From Chitinophaga sp. YR573 (GTDB lineage Bacteria > Bacteroidota > Bacteroidia > Chitinophagales > Chitinophagaceae), in the NCBI RefSeq assembly GCF_900110995.1, contig NZ_FOJF01000003.1:1-64000 (forward strand): 64,000 bases of DNA, in the 5' to 3' direction. A model generated the notes under the pieces. The model was not told the origin of the DNA. It did not search any database and saw only the letters and a program-made list of their open reading frames with translations. The position numbers and the translations under genes are program-made. Below are positions 36,077 through 46,600 of this stretch, one piece after another. How positions within the stretch are numbered: the stretch's first letter is position 1; every line of letters starts with the position of its first letter.

Positions 36077-36487
36077 TTATAAACGGCGGTCTTCTTCTTT
36101 AATCGCCAGATCATTAATACTCGCATACCTTTTCCGCATCAGCCCATTTTCATCAAACTCCCAGTTTTCATTGCCATAAGCGCGGAACCATTGCCCTTCC
36201 TTATTATGATATTCATACTCAAATCTCACCGCAATACGGTTATCCATAAATGCCCACAGCTCTTTCTTTAATTTATAACTCAGTTCCTTCTGCCATTTAC
36301 CGGTTAAAAATTTAACCACTTCTTTCCGCCCATTCACAAACTCCGACCTGTTACGCCATTCGGTATCGATAGTATAAGCCAGAGAAACACGCTCAGGGTC
36401 CTGGCTATTCCAGGCATCTTCAGCCAGCTGAACTTTCTTGATAGCAGTTTCAAGCGTGAAAGGCGGTAACGGTAATTTTTGTTCCAT
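36077..36487 (-). CDS. DUF1348 / NTF2-like protein
   Basis: A protein of about 136 residues beginning at [10 protein letters not shown]; a longer start at 36538 adds an unrelated hydrophobic leader and would pass over the probable promoter, so the shorter form is chosen. It has the DUF1348 pattern [33 protein letters not shown] and [23 protein letters not shown]. These are NTF2-fold cone proteins, some acting as isomerases or simple ligand binders. Stand-alone gene with its own likely promoter; no partner visible. Confidence 0.85.
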   Translation of the reverse strand: MEQKLPLPPFTLETAIKKVQLAEDAWNSQDPERVSLAYTIDTEWRNRSEFVNGRKEVVKFLTGKWQKELSYKLKKELWAFMDNRIAVRFEYEYHNKEGQWFRAYGNENWEFDENGLMRKRYASINDLAIKEEDRRL

Positions 36488-36501
36488 AAAAATTATTTGC
36501 A

Positions 36502-36509
36502 CAAATATA
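36502..36509 (-). promoter_or_regulatory. Possible -7 promoter box of the DUF1348 gene
   Basis: Minus-strand TATATTTG fits TAnnTTTG and lies 15 bases before the chosen ATG at 36487. No well-spaced -33 TTTG is seen, so support is moderate. Confidence 0.4.
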
Positions 36510-36572
36510 TAACTGATGTATATTGTTGAATGGTACAATTTACCGATTGTATAGGATTAATCCGGTATTAAT

Positions 36573-36968
36573 ATGAAACAGAGAATAGCCCATATTGCCC
36601 TGGTAGTAAAAGACTATGATGAAGCCATCGCCTTTTATACCCAAAAGCTACGCTTCAGATTACTGGAAGATACAAAACAAAGTGAAACCAAACGATGGGT
36701 ACTGGTAGCTCCTGAAGGATCTAACGAATGTAGTCTGCTGCTCGCAAAAGCGGCCAATGAAGAACAGGCCAGCAGGATAGGTAACCAGACTGGCGGCAGG
36801 GTTTTCCTCTTCCTGTCTACGGACGATTTTAACAGGGATTATTACCGTATGCTGGAGGTAGGAATAAATTTTGTCCGGCCGCCAAAAGAAGAACCATATG
36901 GTATCGTAGCTGTATTTGAAGACCTTTACGGAACCCTATGGGACTTAGTGCAATTTAAAGAGCAGTAA
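36573..36968 (+). CDS. VOC / glyoxalase-fold protein
   Basis: A 131-residue protein of the vicinal oxygen chelate superfamily: IAHIALVVKDYDEAIAFYTQ at the start with the first metal-ligand His (IAHI), a middle RWVLVAPEGSNE strand, and a final AVFEDLYGTLWDLVQF with the closing acidic residue. One complete pair of beta-alpha-beta modules is present. Members range from glyoxalase I to fosfomycin and bleomycin resistance proteins, and the exact type is not readable. The 3' end overlaps the convergent gene by 14 bases. Confidence 0.88.
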   Translation: MKQRIAHIALVVKDYDEAIAFYTQKLRFRLLEDTKQSETKRWVLVAPEGSNECSLLLAKAANEEQASRIGNQTGGRVFLFLSTDDFNRDYYRMLEVGINFVRPPKEEPYGIVAVFEDLYGTLWDLVQFKEQ

Positions 36969-37473
36969 TCGCCTTCTCGGCAGCTTCCGCAGAAATATCA
37001 TCATGCAATAACAACCTGTTACTTTTAATAAGTAATAAAATTGCACTTACCTTATCCTGATATTCCTTGCAGGTTATTCCCAGTTTTTTAAGCGCCTCAA
37101 TACCTTGTTGCGCATACACAGGATTCCTCAGATGTCCCACCATATCACCCAACTTCTCACTTAAATAAAAGGGTTCTTTGGCAGTGGTGAAAACCTTATA
37201 TACATAAGGCCATTGCGGATCTCCGCCACTGGTGGTATAAATGCCAAATATCACATCTGACAAATTGCTTTTACAATCTTTCTCACATGCCTGCGCCAAC
37301 ATCATGGCTTCAGCAGGATCAGTCTGACTGATAGCCCATAACGCCGCCGCACGTACTTCATCTTTATAATCATTCTGAACAATAGCATGTAATGCAGGGT
37401 ATATACTATCAGTACAGCACTGGGCATGTACCTGTAAAAACGGAATAAGTATGAATAGGATCAGTGCTTTCAT
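36955..37473 (-). CDS. Secreted HEAT-repeat-like protein
   Basis: A 172-residue protein with a signal peptide (MKALILFILIPFLQVHAQ) and an early Cys pair. The rest is helical with the feel of HEAT-like repeats (YKDEVRAAALWAISQTDPAE, VYAQQGIEALKKLGITCKEY). No named family is recognised. Two further Cys in ACEKDCKSN may pair with the N-terminal ones in the periplasm. It overlaps the 3' end of the VOC gene on the other strand and has no operon partner. Confidence 0.7.
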   Translation of the reverse strand: MKALILFILIPFLQVHAQCCTDSIYPALHAIVQNDYKDEVRAAALWAISQTDPAEAMMLAQACEKDCKSNLSDVIFGIYTTSGGDPQWPYVYKVFTTAKEPFYLSEKLGDMVGHLRNPVYAQQGIEALKKLGITCKEYQDKVSAILLLIKSNRLLLHDDISAEAAEKAITAL

Positions 37474-37628
37474 ACTGCAACGTTAGAAGAACTCTGCCAG
37501 ATAATTAAACGAAAGTGATAAAAGTGCAATTCTGTGTTATAGAAAACAGAACATGCCATTTACCAATATCAGTTGATATATGCAAATAATCCCTTGATTA
37601 ATGCAACAGTGGTTCTGAAACGTTTTTA

Positions 37629-37636
37629 TAATTTTG
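37629..37636 (+). promoter_or_regulatory. Possible -7 promoter box of the cysteine hydrolase gene
   Basis: TAATTTTG fits TAnnTTTG and lies 41 bases before the ATG at 37677. A -33 TTTG at proper spacing is not evident. Confidence 0.4.
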
Positions 37637-37676
37637 ACTTTGAAGCGTTTAATCTATCATTATAAACATATACCAT

Positions 37677-38312
37677 ATGGCATTAAGCCCTGGAAATCAT
37701 TCCCTGTTACTTATAGATTACCAATATTTACAGTTGCTTACCATACGTTCCCATACTACTGCTGCAGTGATTAGCCATGTGATTGCTCTTTCTAAAGCCA
37801 GCAGGATATTCGGTTCCCCTGCATTACTGACTACTGCTTTTGCCGAACAACAGGACCTTATCGGGGACATCGCACAGCTGTTCCCCGAACAGGTCCCGCT
37901 CGACAGAAATACTATGAATGCCATGGAAGATCCCTATGTGGTGGAATGGGTAAGAAGGAGTGGAAAGAAGAAAGTAGTGATGGCTGGATTATGGACAGAA
38001 GTCTGCCTGCAATTATCAGTATTAAAAGCCCTGGAAGCAGGTTACGAAGTATATATTATTACAGATGCTTCGGGTGGCGCCTCTCTGGAAGAACATCAGA
38101 AAGCAATAGAATGTATGGTGGAAGCCGGTGCCAAGCAACTCACCACCTGGTCTTATATCAACGAATTACAGCGTAACTGGGACAGAGAAGATACAACAGG
38201 AGCATTGACAACGCTGTTAGAGGAATATGATCCTTTGGGAACAGGATTTCGTTGGGAAGGACAGCTGCGTAACTACTTATTCTCCCGGAAACTACAGGAT
38301 TGTTATCATTAA
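37677..38312 (+). CDS. Isochorismatase-like cysteine hydrolase
   Basis: A 211-residue alpha/beta protein of the isochorismatase/nicotinamidase group. Visible are LLIDYQ with the catalytic Asp (D14), VMAGLWTEVCLQLSVLKALE with the nucleophile C110, and ITDASGGASLEEH. The DRNTMNAMEDP stretch replaces the region where the family lysine usually stands, so the triad Lys is unclear. YcaC-type hydrolases of unknown substrate look closest. It ends one base before a hairpin terminator and has its own promoter-like box upstream. Confidence 0.85.
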   Translation: MALSPGNHSLLLIDYQYLQLLTIRSHTTAAVISHVIALSKASRIFGSPALLTTAFAEQQDLIGDIAQLFPEQVPLDRNTMNAMEDPYVVEWVRRSGKKKVVMAGLWTEVCLQLSVLKALEAGYEVYIITDASGGASLEEHQKAIECMVEAGAKQLTTWSYINELQRNWDREDTTGALTTLLEEYDPLGTGFRWEGQLRNYLFSRKLQDCYH

Positions 38313-38342
38313 AGATTTGGCCGGGTATTCACGGCCAAATCT
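38313..38342. terminator. Hairpin terminator between convergent genes
   Basis: An 11-bp perfect stem AGATTTGGCCG / CGGCCAAATCT with an 8-base loop, starting right at the stop of the cysteine hydrolase gene and ending 7 bases before the stop of the convergent DUF4342 gene. The T-tract is weak. Confidence 0.65.
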
Positions 38343-38348
38343 GATAAT

Positions 38349-38609
38349 TTATGCTTCTTTTTTAGGCTCGTCCTCATCTCTTTCTACAGTAATTGTACAT
38401 TCTCCAAGTAAAGCCGCTGCTGCACCTATCGCTGCAAAGATGGGCGCTACTAATGCACCTACCACACCAAAAGTTAAAGGAAAAGACATGATCTCTTTTC
38501 CGGCTTTATCCGTAATAGTGATTTTCCTGACATTACCTTCTGCTATCAGCTCTTTTACTTTCTTAAGAAGGTTTTCTCCATGTGTGATGAATGATTCTTT
38601 TGTGTTCAT
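38349..38609 (-). CDS. DUF4342 protein
   Basis: An 86-residue protein with the DUF4342 layout: an amphipathic N-terminal helix (GENLLKKVKELIAEGNVRKI), a short beta pair (ITITDKAGKEIMSFPL), one hydrophobic helix (GVVGALVAPIFAAIGAAAAL) and an acidic-basic tail (VERDEDEPKKEA). Probably a small membrane-associated protein. Function of the family is unknown; the gene stands alone. Confidence 0.75.
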   Translation of the reverse strand: MNTKESFITHGENLLKKVKELIAEGNVRKITITDKAGKEIMSFPLTFGVVGALVAPIFAAIGAAAALLGECTITVERDEDEPKKEA

Positions 38610-38754
38610 AAGAAGTGTTATTGTGTATAAGGAATATTATTCAGGTCTAACAAATTACTACGAAAATATACAAAAAGAGGGGTAATACAGGAAATAATCT
38701 TTGTAGTACCATTTACAGGACAGAATACTCTGTAAAGAGGATGTAAACAGGATT

Positions 38755-38822
38755 AAAAGAGCAATATCCTACGCTTATCCTTCGCTTTTAAGCGAAGGAT
38801 AAGCGTAGGATATTGCTCTTTT
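38755..38822. repeat. 33-bp perfect inverted repeat with 2-base gap
   Basis: Bases 38755-38787 are the exact reverse complement of 38790-38822, separated only by TT. The arm starts AAAAGAGCAATATCC and ends CCTTCGCTT. It begins 8 bases beyond the stop of the minus-strand gene 38830-39120, so it may act as that gene's terminator, but a 33-bp faultless stem is far longer than any other terminator in the window. Confidence 0.9.
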
Positions 38823-38829
38823 GTTGCTT

Positions 38830-39120
38830 TTAATGAGCCTCTAGATACTCTTTAAGAGCAGTCTGATAAACGGTTTTCCCTTTGGGTACCGGGTATGCCG
38901 CCTTCTTAACCGGATCATTGTTAATATCCTGAGCATACCTGACAGCCGCCGCAAACCGCTCTCTGTACTGCAACTGTAACTCGGTGGGCTTCACTTTACT
39001 CATATCCGGATACTTGCTTACAAAAAGCAGACCTCCCCGGATCCTGTAAACGATCTGTTTTCTGATTGAGCCCCTTTTACCTGCCCATGGTGTAAAAGCG
39101 GGATTGTAACATCTTGCCAT
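38830..39120 (-). CDS. Hypothetical 96-residue basic protein
   Basis: A 96-residue basic protein starting MARCYNPAFTPWAGKRG. It contains a short beta-rich basic segment (IRKQIVYRIRGGLLFVSKYP), then a helical region (ELQLQYRERFAAAVRYAQDI) and a conserved-looking tail (KTVYQTALKEYLEAH). There is no signal peptide or membrane segment. No family is recognised; the composition suggests nucleic-acid or phage-related binding, which is a guess. It is flanked by the long inverted repeat and by the start of the accessory region. Confidence 0.6.
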   Translation of the reverse strand: MARCYNPAFTPWAGKRGSIRKQIVYRIRGGLLFVSKYPDMSKVKPTELQLQYRERFAAAVRYAQDINNDPVKKAAYPVPKGKTVYQTALKEYLEAH

Positions 39121-39329
39121 AAAAATTTTTATTTGAAATGTAACAATTTCCCTTGCTCAATATTTATTTTCTGTGCGACGGAGATACAAAACGTTCGCGA
39201 AGAACGGAGAATCGTATCGTGAATGAATTCCGCTAAGGATGAAATTATAATTTTCATTTATAAGTCTAAAAAGGCTGGTTAATGGCAATTGGGTTTTTAA
39301 GTATAAAAAGGGCTGCAGGAGATGCTAAT

Positions 39330-39360
39330 AGGTTGAAAGTTCGAATCCCTCTTCGCCCGC
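39330..39360 (+). other. Degenerate tRNA 3'-end-like fragment, copy 1
   Basis: The segment contains GAAAGTTCGAATCCCTC, a T-arm-like stretch with intact TTCGAAT loop and two broken stem pairs, followed by TTCGCCCGC like a 3' acceptor strand. No 5' half is found. It resembles the pieces at 48857 and 53566, and like them is followed by a hairpin terminator. Confidence 0.5.
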
Positions 39361-39384
39361 TTCGTATCTTACTTTATAAATGTG

Positions 39385-39413
39385 ATAGCTACTGTTTACA
39401 AGACGGTGGCTAT
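39385..39413 (+). terminator. Hairpin after tRNA-like fragment 1
   Basis: ATAGCTACTG pairs fully with CGGTGGCTAT (three G-T pairs) around a 9-base loop and is followed by TTTTCATT. It looks like the former terminator of the tRNA-like unit. Confidence 0.55.
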
Positions 39414-40145
39414 TTTCATTATATACCCCCCTGTAATAAACCCCCACCTTATACTACTTTCTCAAACCTATTTGGTAACGGATCAAGTCAATTAAAGCAG
39501 ACTAAGCAGGTTATTCTCACTCTACTTCTTTGGCCAATAATTGTCCCTTAGGTAGACGAATTGCGTCAGAAGATATTCTGAATTTTTGATCCTACGCAGA
39601 TAGGTTACGCAGGTATGATGTATCTTGGCAATATCAAATTCTTTACCTAATAAAATTGCCATGTATTAATCCATAATTATCAAGTTATTCTGCTGAAATC
39701 TTTTGCAATACTGAATTACGCACTTGTGGTTTGTTGTTGGCTTGAGCCTGATCCTACACCTATTGTGCTTTTCAGATTATCGGCTCTTTATACCTATATC
39801 AATTTTTAAGGACAATATTAAACCCATTCACATGTTATATAGTGCCAATTACTTCATTGTAGCACTGATCAGACCTTATGTTGTTTTTGCTGGTCAGCTT
39901 TTAATCCGGAACAGTCTTGCCAGCTACGTGTTCTATTTGCCTGCGAAAATATATAGTGCAGGTTAAGTATAAATCGAATCGAATAACCTTACAGGTGATC
40001 CAGAGGCGGGGTAAGGAGGTTACCCTAAGCTAAAGCAGATTGTGATGCCGGTGAAATCAAAGCTAATTACCAAAAGATAATTTCAAGTAACATCTTAGCT
40101 ATATGCTTTAACAAATCAATAAAACTTAGCCTTAAATTTCAACGG

Positions 40146-40286
40146 ATGAAATCAAATTTTTTCATGTTATCCCTTTTCTATGTCTTACCGGTAGCAAAAG
40201 CACAGACCAATGTTTTTCCAGCCACTGGAACTGTGGGCGTAAGCATGTTAGCCCCACGTGCAACAGTTAATACCAAGGTTAGCTGA
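40146..40286 (+). pseudogene. Signal-peptide fragment of a secreted protein
   Basis: A 46-codon ORF encoding a good signal peptide (MKSNFFMLSLFYVLPVAKAQ) followed by TNVFPATGTVGVSMLAP and a stop. The NVFPATGxVGV start is common in long secreted Bacteroidota proteins of tail-fibre or adhesin style, so this is probably the remaining 5' end of a larger gene. It could also be a real micro-protein of the island. Confidence 0.4.
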
Positions 40287-40349
40287 GAGGGATTATGCAG
40301 GTCTCAGTGATCAGTTGAAACAATAGCATTCCTTTCAAAAAATATCATT

Positions 40350-43300
40350 ATGACACGAATCCTTACCTTAATTTTATTCTTCTGTATTGTGTTTAATGCT
40401 GAAAAAGCATCAGCGCAAAATACCTCTACGAATATTGGCGATTTTAATAAACTAGTAGAGGTGCTGCCCCCTTCTCCTAATGCGAGTTCATTAGGGAAAT
40501 ATGGTGGGATTAATGTAGGTTTAAACTCTGGTACGGCGAACTTTGAGATACCCATTTTCACTTACAGTTCATTCAACATTCAGCTACCTGTTTCTCTCAC
40601 CTATAGTAGTAACGGAGTGAAAACTGACGAGATTGCATCGAGGGCGGGCACGTCCTGGAATCTGGAAGCCGGAGGTGTAATAACACGTACGGTATATGGT
40701 GGAGTAGATGAAAATGTAACCCGGTTAGCACCGCCTGCCACTTATCCTGCCAGAGATCAGGGAATGTTGACCTTTTTACAAGGTCTTTCTGCGGATCTAA
40801 ATCATGCAAATTTTGATGCCGAACCGGATGTGTTCAATTTTAATCTCAATAAGTATTCGGGAAAATTCATATTAGATAGTGCAAATAATATTGTACTGTT
40901 AAATTATTCTGCGCTGAAAATAGAGAAAGATCTTAACTCCGGAAGTGCACTAAACTGGAAAATAACTGATCCGGAGGGTGTTCAATATTACTTTGGTGGT
41001 GATTCGGCAAGGGATCAGTCACATAAGCTTGTGTGGGGGAATGGATGTGGGAAGAGTTTTGCAAGTGGAGCTGTCACTGCCTGGTATCTTTCAAAGATAA
41101 TTCATCCTAACAATGATACCTTGTACCTGGCTTATTCAAGGGTAGGAATGACTTACAATACAGGTATCAGCCAGACCATGTTTGCCAAATCCGATGATGT
41201 TCCAAGCTGTGTTACCTGTGGCGCTATACCTAATACGACCTGTGTAGGTTCTACTACTTGTAATATGGCTGTTTTAAAGGAGATTACCAGTACGGGGGGG
41301 GCTAAAATTAAATTTACCTATACAGACCGCAAGGATGTGGGAGATAAACTGCTTTCCAAAGTAGAATTGTTTGCACCCGGAGCTTCTATTGCGCTGAAAA
41401 CATTTGAATTAAACTATACCTATTCATATAACACTCAATTTCTGAATGTATATAATAACATTGATTCCAGTTATCGTTTCAGACCATTCTTAAGCCGGTT
41501 AACAGAACGCGGAGAAAATGCGAGTGGTGCTAAAGAATATCAGTTTAATTATTATAACCTGAATAATATCCCGCCGCGTCTTTGTTATGCGCAGGACCAT
41601 TACGGCTATTTTAACGGACAGAATAATACGTCTTTAATGCCAAAACCTGCACAGGTTTCTATACAAACAAAACTTCCCGGCGCTACTGCAAACAGGGATG
41701 TTTTTCCTGAATTTGCAAAGAATGGTATGTTGTCAAAAATAATCTATCCGACAGGTGGTGAGGATAGCATTGAATACGGCGGTAATAAGGTGTATAAGAC
41801 GTATGAAGTATTACCAACACCGGTATCTTATAGCATAGGCGGATTGGGAAAAGGGCGATTTAGTCAGGTGACATATACATCTCCGAATATGCCGGTTCAG
41901 CTAGGACAGGAAGTGAAGTTTGAAGGCTATTGCTCCTTTAATCCGGATGCTGGTTATGAATATGATGATACGCATCATCTAACAATGATAAGAGTAATGA
42001 ATGTAACCGATAGTACGAATGAATACAGTATTTATGCTATTACATTAAAACCAGGAGAAGATGTAACTAAAATATTGAATTTTGTTCAGGGAGAAACCTA
42101 TAGAGTGGTGGTGGTTACAGCTGGTCTTCCTGTTTCGGGATTTGTAGATTTTTCATATATGCCGGGGCAGAGAGCTTATCAGCAAGGCAACCGTAATGTA
42201 GGGGGAATGCGAGTTGAAAGATTGATTACCAAAGATCCTGTAGCGGGGAATATAAATATAAAGAAGTATTCTTATGTAAGTGTGGATAATGCAGCTATTT
42301 CCTCAGGAGGAGAGATTTTTGAACCTTCTTATGAACAATACCTTGAAGTAAAGCAACCATGTACTACTGTTCCTGGTTGTTCTTTCGCGAGCTGCTTTTA
42401 TTACAGCATTTATTCCAACTCTATTAATAATATATATACCTATGCACAATCTCCTGTTTCTTATAGCTATGTAGTGGAATCATCAGGCGATAATAACCAG
42501 GGTGGAGGCACATCGCATACTTATACGCTGGTGGCCGATGATCCCGGTAACAACGTAATGGGTAATAATATTTCATCTGCGCCTTACACCAGTCATGCCC
42601 TGCAGAATGGCCAGGAACTGACCACACATCAATTCAGATATGAAAGCGGTATAATGTATTCTGTGATGCGGCAAACTAATCATTATAAAGAAGATACGCG
42701 CGTGAATCGTGAGATCCGGGCCTTTGTGGTTAATGAACGCCACGCGCAGGTTTGTTCACATACACCCATTGTGTTTGAAGATTTTGATGGATACGATTTG
42801 CAGGCTTATTCCTATTTCCCGAAATGGATATATATTGATTCTACACGAATATTATCCTATTCTAATGATGGTCAAAGTTATAATGAAAATATCCAGGCGT
42901 TCACCTACGGGAATAAGGATCATGCATTGCTCACTTCAACAGCATCAATAGCCAGTACAGGTGAGGCAATAAGAGTCGACAATTACTATGCTTCAGATTT
43001 AAGTTATACGGGAAATGATGAAACCGTTCGTCAGTCGCTTATAGCCAAGCATATCTTGTCCCCCTTATTAGAGCAGAAATCATTTCTTGCAAATATCCAG
43101 ACTCATGCCACCAGGAATCAATACCAGCTGTTTTCAAATGGATTGATATTGCCGTCTGCCAATTATTTACAAATTGCCAATTACGGTGTGGAAAAAGGGG
43201 ATACGTTCTATCGATATGATCCGAGGGGAAGAATACTTGAGCGTTCCAAATCCAATGACGTACACGAAGTATTTGTTTGGGGTTACAATAATCAATACCC

Positions 43301-43610
43301 AGTTGCAAAAATATTAGGCGCTGACTACACTACGGCAATTTCCTATGTAAATCAAAGTGTGCTTCAATCTCCGGGCAGCGATCAGCAGCTAAGGGATGAG
43401 TTACAGAAGATACGTACAAATCTGCCTGCAGCCCTGGTCAATACCTACACAGTTAAGCCACTGGTGGGTGTAACGAGTGAAACCGATGCTACTGGTAAAA
43501 CGACGTTTTATGAGTATGATATGTTTGGAAGATTGAAAATTGTGAGAGATAAAGATGGCAACATCCTAAAGCAAATCGATTACAGGTATAAAACACCCAT
43601 TGCACAATAA
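40350..43610 (+). CDS. Secreted YD/RHS-repeat protein (first of pair)
   Basis: A 1086-residue protein with a signal peptide (MTRILTLILFFCIVFNAEKA, then SAQ). The N-terminal part has the SpvB/RHS-like start of Bacteroidota YD proteins (LPPSPNASSLGKYGGINVGL, NSGTANFEIPIF, PVSLTYSSNGVKTDEIASR, WNLEAGGVITR). A Cys-rich insertion CVTCG...CVGSTTC is near residues 285-310. The C-terminal part has YD motifs (YDPRGRILERSKS, WGYNNQYPVAKI, TTFYEYDMFGRL, IVRDKDGNIL). It ends where the next gene begins. Such pairs make a beta-cage shell; here this partner likely packages or presents the RHS-core protein encoded next. Confidence 0.85.
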   Translation: MTRILTLILFFCIVFNAEKASAQNTSTNIGDFNKLVEVLPPSPNASSLGKYGGINVGLNSGTANFEIPIFTYSSFNIQLPVSLTYSSNGVKTDEIASRAGTSWNLEAGGVITRTVYGGVDENVTRLAPPATYPARDQGMLTFLQGLSADLNHANFDAEPDVFNFNLNKYSGKFILDSANNIVLLNYSALKIEKDLNSGSALNWKITDPEGVQYYFGGDSARDQSHKLVWGNGCGKSFASGAVTAWYLSKIIHPNNDTLYLAYSRVGMTYNTGISQTMFAKSDDVPSCVTCGAIPNTTCVGSTTCNMAVLKEITSTGGAKIKFTYTDRKDVGDKLLSKVELFAPGASIALKTFELNYTYSYNTQFLNVYNNIDSSYRFRPFLSRLTERGENASGAKEYQFNYYNLNNIPPRLCYAQDHYGYFNGQNNTSLMPKPAQVSIQTKLPGATANRDVFPEFAKNGMLSKIIYPTGGEDSIEYGGNKVYKTYEVLPTPVSYSIGGLGKGRFSQVTYTSPNMPVQLGQEVKFEGYCSFNPDAGYEYDDTHHLTMIRVMNVTDSTNEYSIYAITLKPGEDVTKILNFVQGETYRVVVVTAGLPVSGFVDFSYMPGQRAYQQGNRNVGGMRVERLITKDPVAGNINIKKYSYVSVDNAAISSGGEIFEPSYEQYLEVKQPCTTVPGCSFASCFYYSIYSNSINNIYTYAQSPVSYSYVVESSGDNNQGGGTSHTYTLVADDPGNNVMGNNISSAPYTSHALQNGQELTTHQFRYESGIMYSVMRQTNHYKEDTRVNREIRAFVVNERHAQVCSHTPIVFEDFDGYDLQAYSYFPKWIYIDSTRILSYSNDGQSYNENIQAFTYGNKDHALLTSTASIASTGEAIRVDNYYASDLSYTGNDETVRQSLIAKHILSPLLEQKSFLANIQTHATRNQYQLFSNGLILPSANYLQIANYGVEKGDTFYRYDPRGRILERSKSNDVHEVFVWGYNNQYPVAKILGADYTTAISYVNQSVLQSPGSDQQLRDELQKIRTNLPAALVNTYTVKPLVGVTSETDATGKTTFYEYDMFGRLKIVRDKDGNILKQIDYRYKTPIAQ

Positions 43611-43626
43611 AACAGAAATTTCTTTT

Positions 43627-46600
43627 ATGAAAAATAGTATTTCAATCATAAAGCTAAGTTTGTTATTTCTAGCGTGTCTGTGCAAGTTGAATTTGTCCGC
43701 ACAGACAATCCAACCAGTCATTCCAGTTACTAGTAGTAGACCATCAGCTTCTCCTGTTACGGTGCCTGCTGCATATTCTGGTACATCTGTTAACTATGTA
43801 CGTGTATGGGAACCTAATATGCCGACAAGCGATACAAATGTGGTCCTTTCAGCTGCACGTACTATCGCTGAAGTAAAACAGGCAACAAAATATTTTGATG
43901 GTATGGGGCGACCTTTACAAAGCGTAATAAAGGGAACCAGCCCGGGAGGAAAGGATATCGTAACGCCTGTTGTCTACGATTCATTGGGAAGAGAACAATA
44001 TAAATACCTGCCTTATGCACAGCAAACCGGTAATAGCAGTGATGGCAAATTTAAAACAGACCCTTTTAATAGTCAAAAGATATATTATCAGAATGCCAGC
44101 CTGAATCCTAATGTCGCAGGTGAAACAGTTTATTATAGCGCTGTAACTTATGAGGCGTCACCCTTAAACCGGGTTCTAAAGGTTTATGCACCCGGAAACA
44201 GCTGGGCTAAGGAAGGTGGCAATCATCCTACGGAAAATCAGTACCAGATTAATACACTCGCCGATTCAGTACGAATCTGGAGTATGGGTACGGACCTTCC
44301 AGTAAGTAATAATATTTATGCTGCCGGTAAATTGTATAAGAATATTACGCTGGACGAGTCAGGAAGTAAGGCCATTGAGTATACGGATTTACTGGGACGT
44401 ATTGTGTTGAAAAAAAGCCAGTTGTCAGCTGCTCCCGGTACGGGACATATAGGATGGTTATGTACTTACTATGTGTATGATAATTTAAGTAATCTGAGAG
44501 TAGTTATTCCTCCGTTGGCGACTGAAATCAGTATGCGGTTAGCTTGGAATTTAAGTACTGTAGCTAATGAATTGTGCTTTCAATATAAGTATGATAGCCG
44601 TAACCGATTGATGGCTAAAAAAATACCTGGTGCCGGAGTTGTTTATCTCATCTATGATGTCAGAGACCGGCTGGTTTTTACACAGGATAGCATTCAGCGA
44701 ACAAAGAATCCCCAAGAGTGGTTTACCACTTTTTATGATGACTTGAACCGTCCTACCATGACGGCTATTTATAAGGCAAATACAACCCCGTCTTCTTTAC
44801 AGGCTAGTTTAAATACGGCTGTTTCTGGAACACAAAGTATTTCTTATACCTATCCTGGTATAGCGAATCTTATTCTAGGCAACTATAATGGTGACAGTAG
44901 TTACACTGCTACTCAAAGTATCGAATTTCAAACAGAATTCGATACAGGAAGTGGAGCTACCGTGACTGCCTCTATAAATTCGGCTGTTACTGGCGGCACG
45001 ACAAACTTGATGGTTACCAACCCCTTGCCTTCCATAGCAGCTAGTGATCTTACCCCACTTGCTTATACATTTTATGACGATTATAGCTATGCCGGTGCTT
45101 TAAGTTATCAAACCGCAGATCTTGGTAAACCGGATGCTGGAGTAGGTTCCTATCCTGTAGCACTACCAACTGCTTTTAATGCCAGGATCAAAGGAATGGT
45201 AACAGGGACTAAAGTACGTATATTGGATAGTGACCAATGGCTTACATCTACTATATACTATGATGGGCTGAATAGAAATATACAGGTTTCGTCTGAAAAC
45301 AGTGTCGGTGGCAAAGATATAGTTACTAATCTTTATGACTTTGAGGGAAAGCTTTTGAGCAGATATTTAAGGCATACTAATCCAAGAAGCATTGGCATTC
45401 CACAAGTTTCCGTGTTAACTATGCTGGCTTATGACGCTACAGGTAGGCTATTAACTGTCAAAAAACGATTGAATGATGTTACAGGTCAGGACAAAACGAC
45501 TGTGGCAAACACTTACGATGAACTCGGTAGGCTCAAACAAAAGAGGCTGGGAGTAACAGGCACTAATACACAGCTGGATTCTCTGAACTACAGCTACAAT
45601 TTGCGGGGCTGGATGGACGGCATCAATAAAACGTTTGTGAATACCACCGGTAGTAATGTAAACTATTTTGGTCAGGAAATAAACTATGACAATGGTTTTA
45701 CCATTAATCAGTATGATGGCAATATTTCAGGAACCAAATGGAAAAGTAAATCTAACGGTATTGCGCGTGCTTACGGCTACAGTTATGACAACAATAACAG
45801 GCTAACAGCGGCAGACTTTTCACAACAGAACACCAGTGGCGCAGCCTGGACAAAGGACTTGATGAATTTTACGGTAAGTAACCTTAACTATGACGCCAAC
45901 GGAAATATCATCACATTAAAACAAGTTGGATTAGTTGGGGCTGCGATAGACACTATAGATAGGTTGACCTATACGTATGCTTCCGGAAGCAATAAGTTAA
46001 TGGCCGTTTCAGATACAAGTCATACAGCTAATGCAAACCTGGGCGACTTTATTAATGGGACTAATTCAGGAAACGACTATGCTTATGATGGTAATGGTAA
46101 TTTGACCGTTGATCAAAATAGGGGCAGTGCGATTACGTATAACCATCTTAATCTTCCCGCTACTATTTCGATTGTAGGTAAAGGCAGCATAAGTTATCAA
46201 TATGATGCTACTGGTAATAGACTAAAGAAAACGGTGATAGATTCCAGGGTATCTCCTGTAAAAACAACTGTAACAGATTATGTTAATGGATTGGTCTATA
46301 AACAAGATACGCTTCAATTTATTGCACATGAAGAAGGCCGTATCAGACCTGTTTATAAAACCGGTCAGGCTGTGAGTTATAGTTTTGATTATTTTGAAAA
46401 TGATCAACTTGGTAACGTAAGATTAGTATTGACTGACCAAACAGATTTTACGATGTATACCGCTACGATGGAAACCGCAGTAGCCGCTACAGAAACCGCA
46501 TTGTTTAGTAATATAGATGAAACCAGAACTGAAACGCCGTCAGGATATCCCAAAGACCAGGATACAGCTCGTAATGCTTCTGTGGCAAAATTGAATGCAA

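Larger units (their letters stand above)
39121..40145. other. 1-kb region without a convincing gene, start of accessory island
   Basis: No ORF here shows protein-like composition; two short plus-strand frames (39282-39551 and 39724-39966) have no start context or family likeness. The stretch holds a tRNA-3'-end-like piece and hairpin (listed separately) and is AT-rich. Confidence 0.6.

Noticed and set aside
39282-39551. 89-codon plus-strand frame over the first tRNA-like fragment
   Set aside because: It runs through the tRNA-like piece and its hairpin, and composition is not protein-like.
39724-39966. 80-codon plus-strand frame with hydrophobic stretches
   Set aside because: No family likeness, poor start context, AT-rich background that gives hydrophobic codons by chance.
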